From: DAOTVS01 sp034436375 | Lineage (GTDB): Bacteria > Chloroflexota > Anaerolineae > SpSt-313 | Assembly: GCA_034436375.1 (NCBI GenBank) | Contig: DAOTVS010000032.1 | Span: 1-6,100 of the forward strand | Length of the DNA stretch: 6,100 nt | Direction of reading: 5' to 3' | Shown: in pieces, positions 6,086-6,100 of the stretch | Layout: every line of letters starts with the position of its first letter | How positions within the stretch are numbered: the stretch's first letter is position 1 | Made by a program: the position numbers and the translations under genes | Notes under the pieces: model-generated | Told to the model about the DNA's origin: nothing | What the model saw: the letters and a program-made list of their open reading frames with translations, nothing else | The model's database searches: none

Positions 6086-6100
6086 ATGTCCATAGTTTAC
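6086..6100 (+). CDS. Possible start of the next operon gene, cut by the window edge
   Basis: The ATG at 6086 opens MSIVY and the frame runs off the window. The preceding GGAGG (6080-6084) is only one base away, too close for a normal ribosome site. The same frame has a GTG at 6062 that would overlap the previous gene by eight bases and give a start reading VVDAPPGGMSIVY; it lacks an evident ribosome site. The ATG at 6069 is closed by a stop after eight codons. The tight spacing of the operon makes a gene here likely, but neither start nor product can be settled from so few codons. Confidence 0.25.

Overview
The window is GC-rich, gene-dense bacterial DNA carrying two unrelated blocks. A housekeeping pair, serA (+ strand, entering from the left edge) and folC (- strand), is convergent and shares a hairpin terminator. 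A three-gene operon of cell-surface character then runs rightward from about 3099 past the right edge. Several features suggest a Chloroflexota-like (Anaerolineae/Chloroflexia) organism: high GC with GTG starts beside strong GGAGG ribosome sites, mixed housekeeping/glycosyltransferase gene order, and a palindromic intergenic repeat built on ACCTGACAGGT. This is inference from general character and recollection, not a proven placement.

Layout. 3-1487: phosphoglycerate dehydrogenase (serine synthesis), missing roughly its first 30 codons. 1493-1550: strong inverted repeat between the convergent stops. 1562-2908 (-): folylpolyglutamate/dihydrofolate synthase, whose start is fixed by a promoter with a perfect TATAAT box lying inside the longer open frame. 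2909-3098: divergent control region with one promoter facing each way and a perfect 16-bp hairpin just upstream of the next ribosome site. 3099-4304: exported lipoprotein with two FlgD/Ig-like repeats. 4307-5317: GT2 glycosyltransferase of the rhamnosyltransferase-like type. 5314-6069: second GT2 enzyme of the WaaE-like type. A further gene may begin at 6062-6086.

The lipoprotein and the two glycosyltransferases are separated by 2 nt and by a 4-nt ATGA overlap, so they are very probably co-transcribed and translationally coupled. The glycosyltransferases probably build a cell-surface glycan; how the lipoprotein fits in is unknown.

The most unusual signal is inside the first glycosyltransferase gene. 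Two tandem 24-bp copies of a palindromic unit are inserted in frame and add about 16 residues (AAKQALPS twice) to a surface-loop position of an otherwise normal enzyme. I see no clear evidence of a novel multi-gene system (no mobile-element genes, CRISPR array, toxin-antitoxin pair or defence genes).
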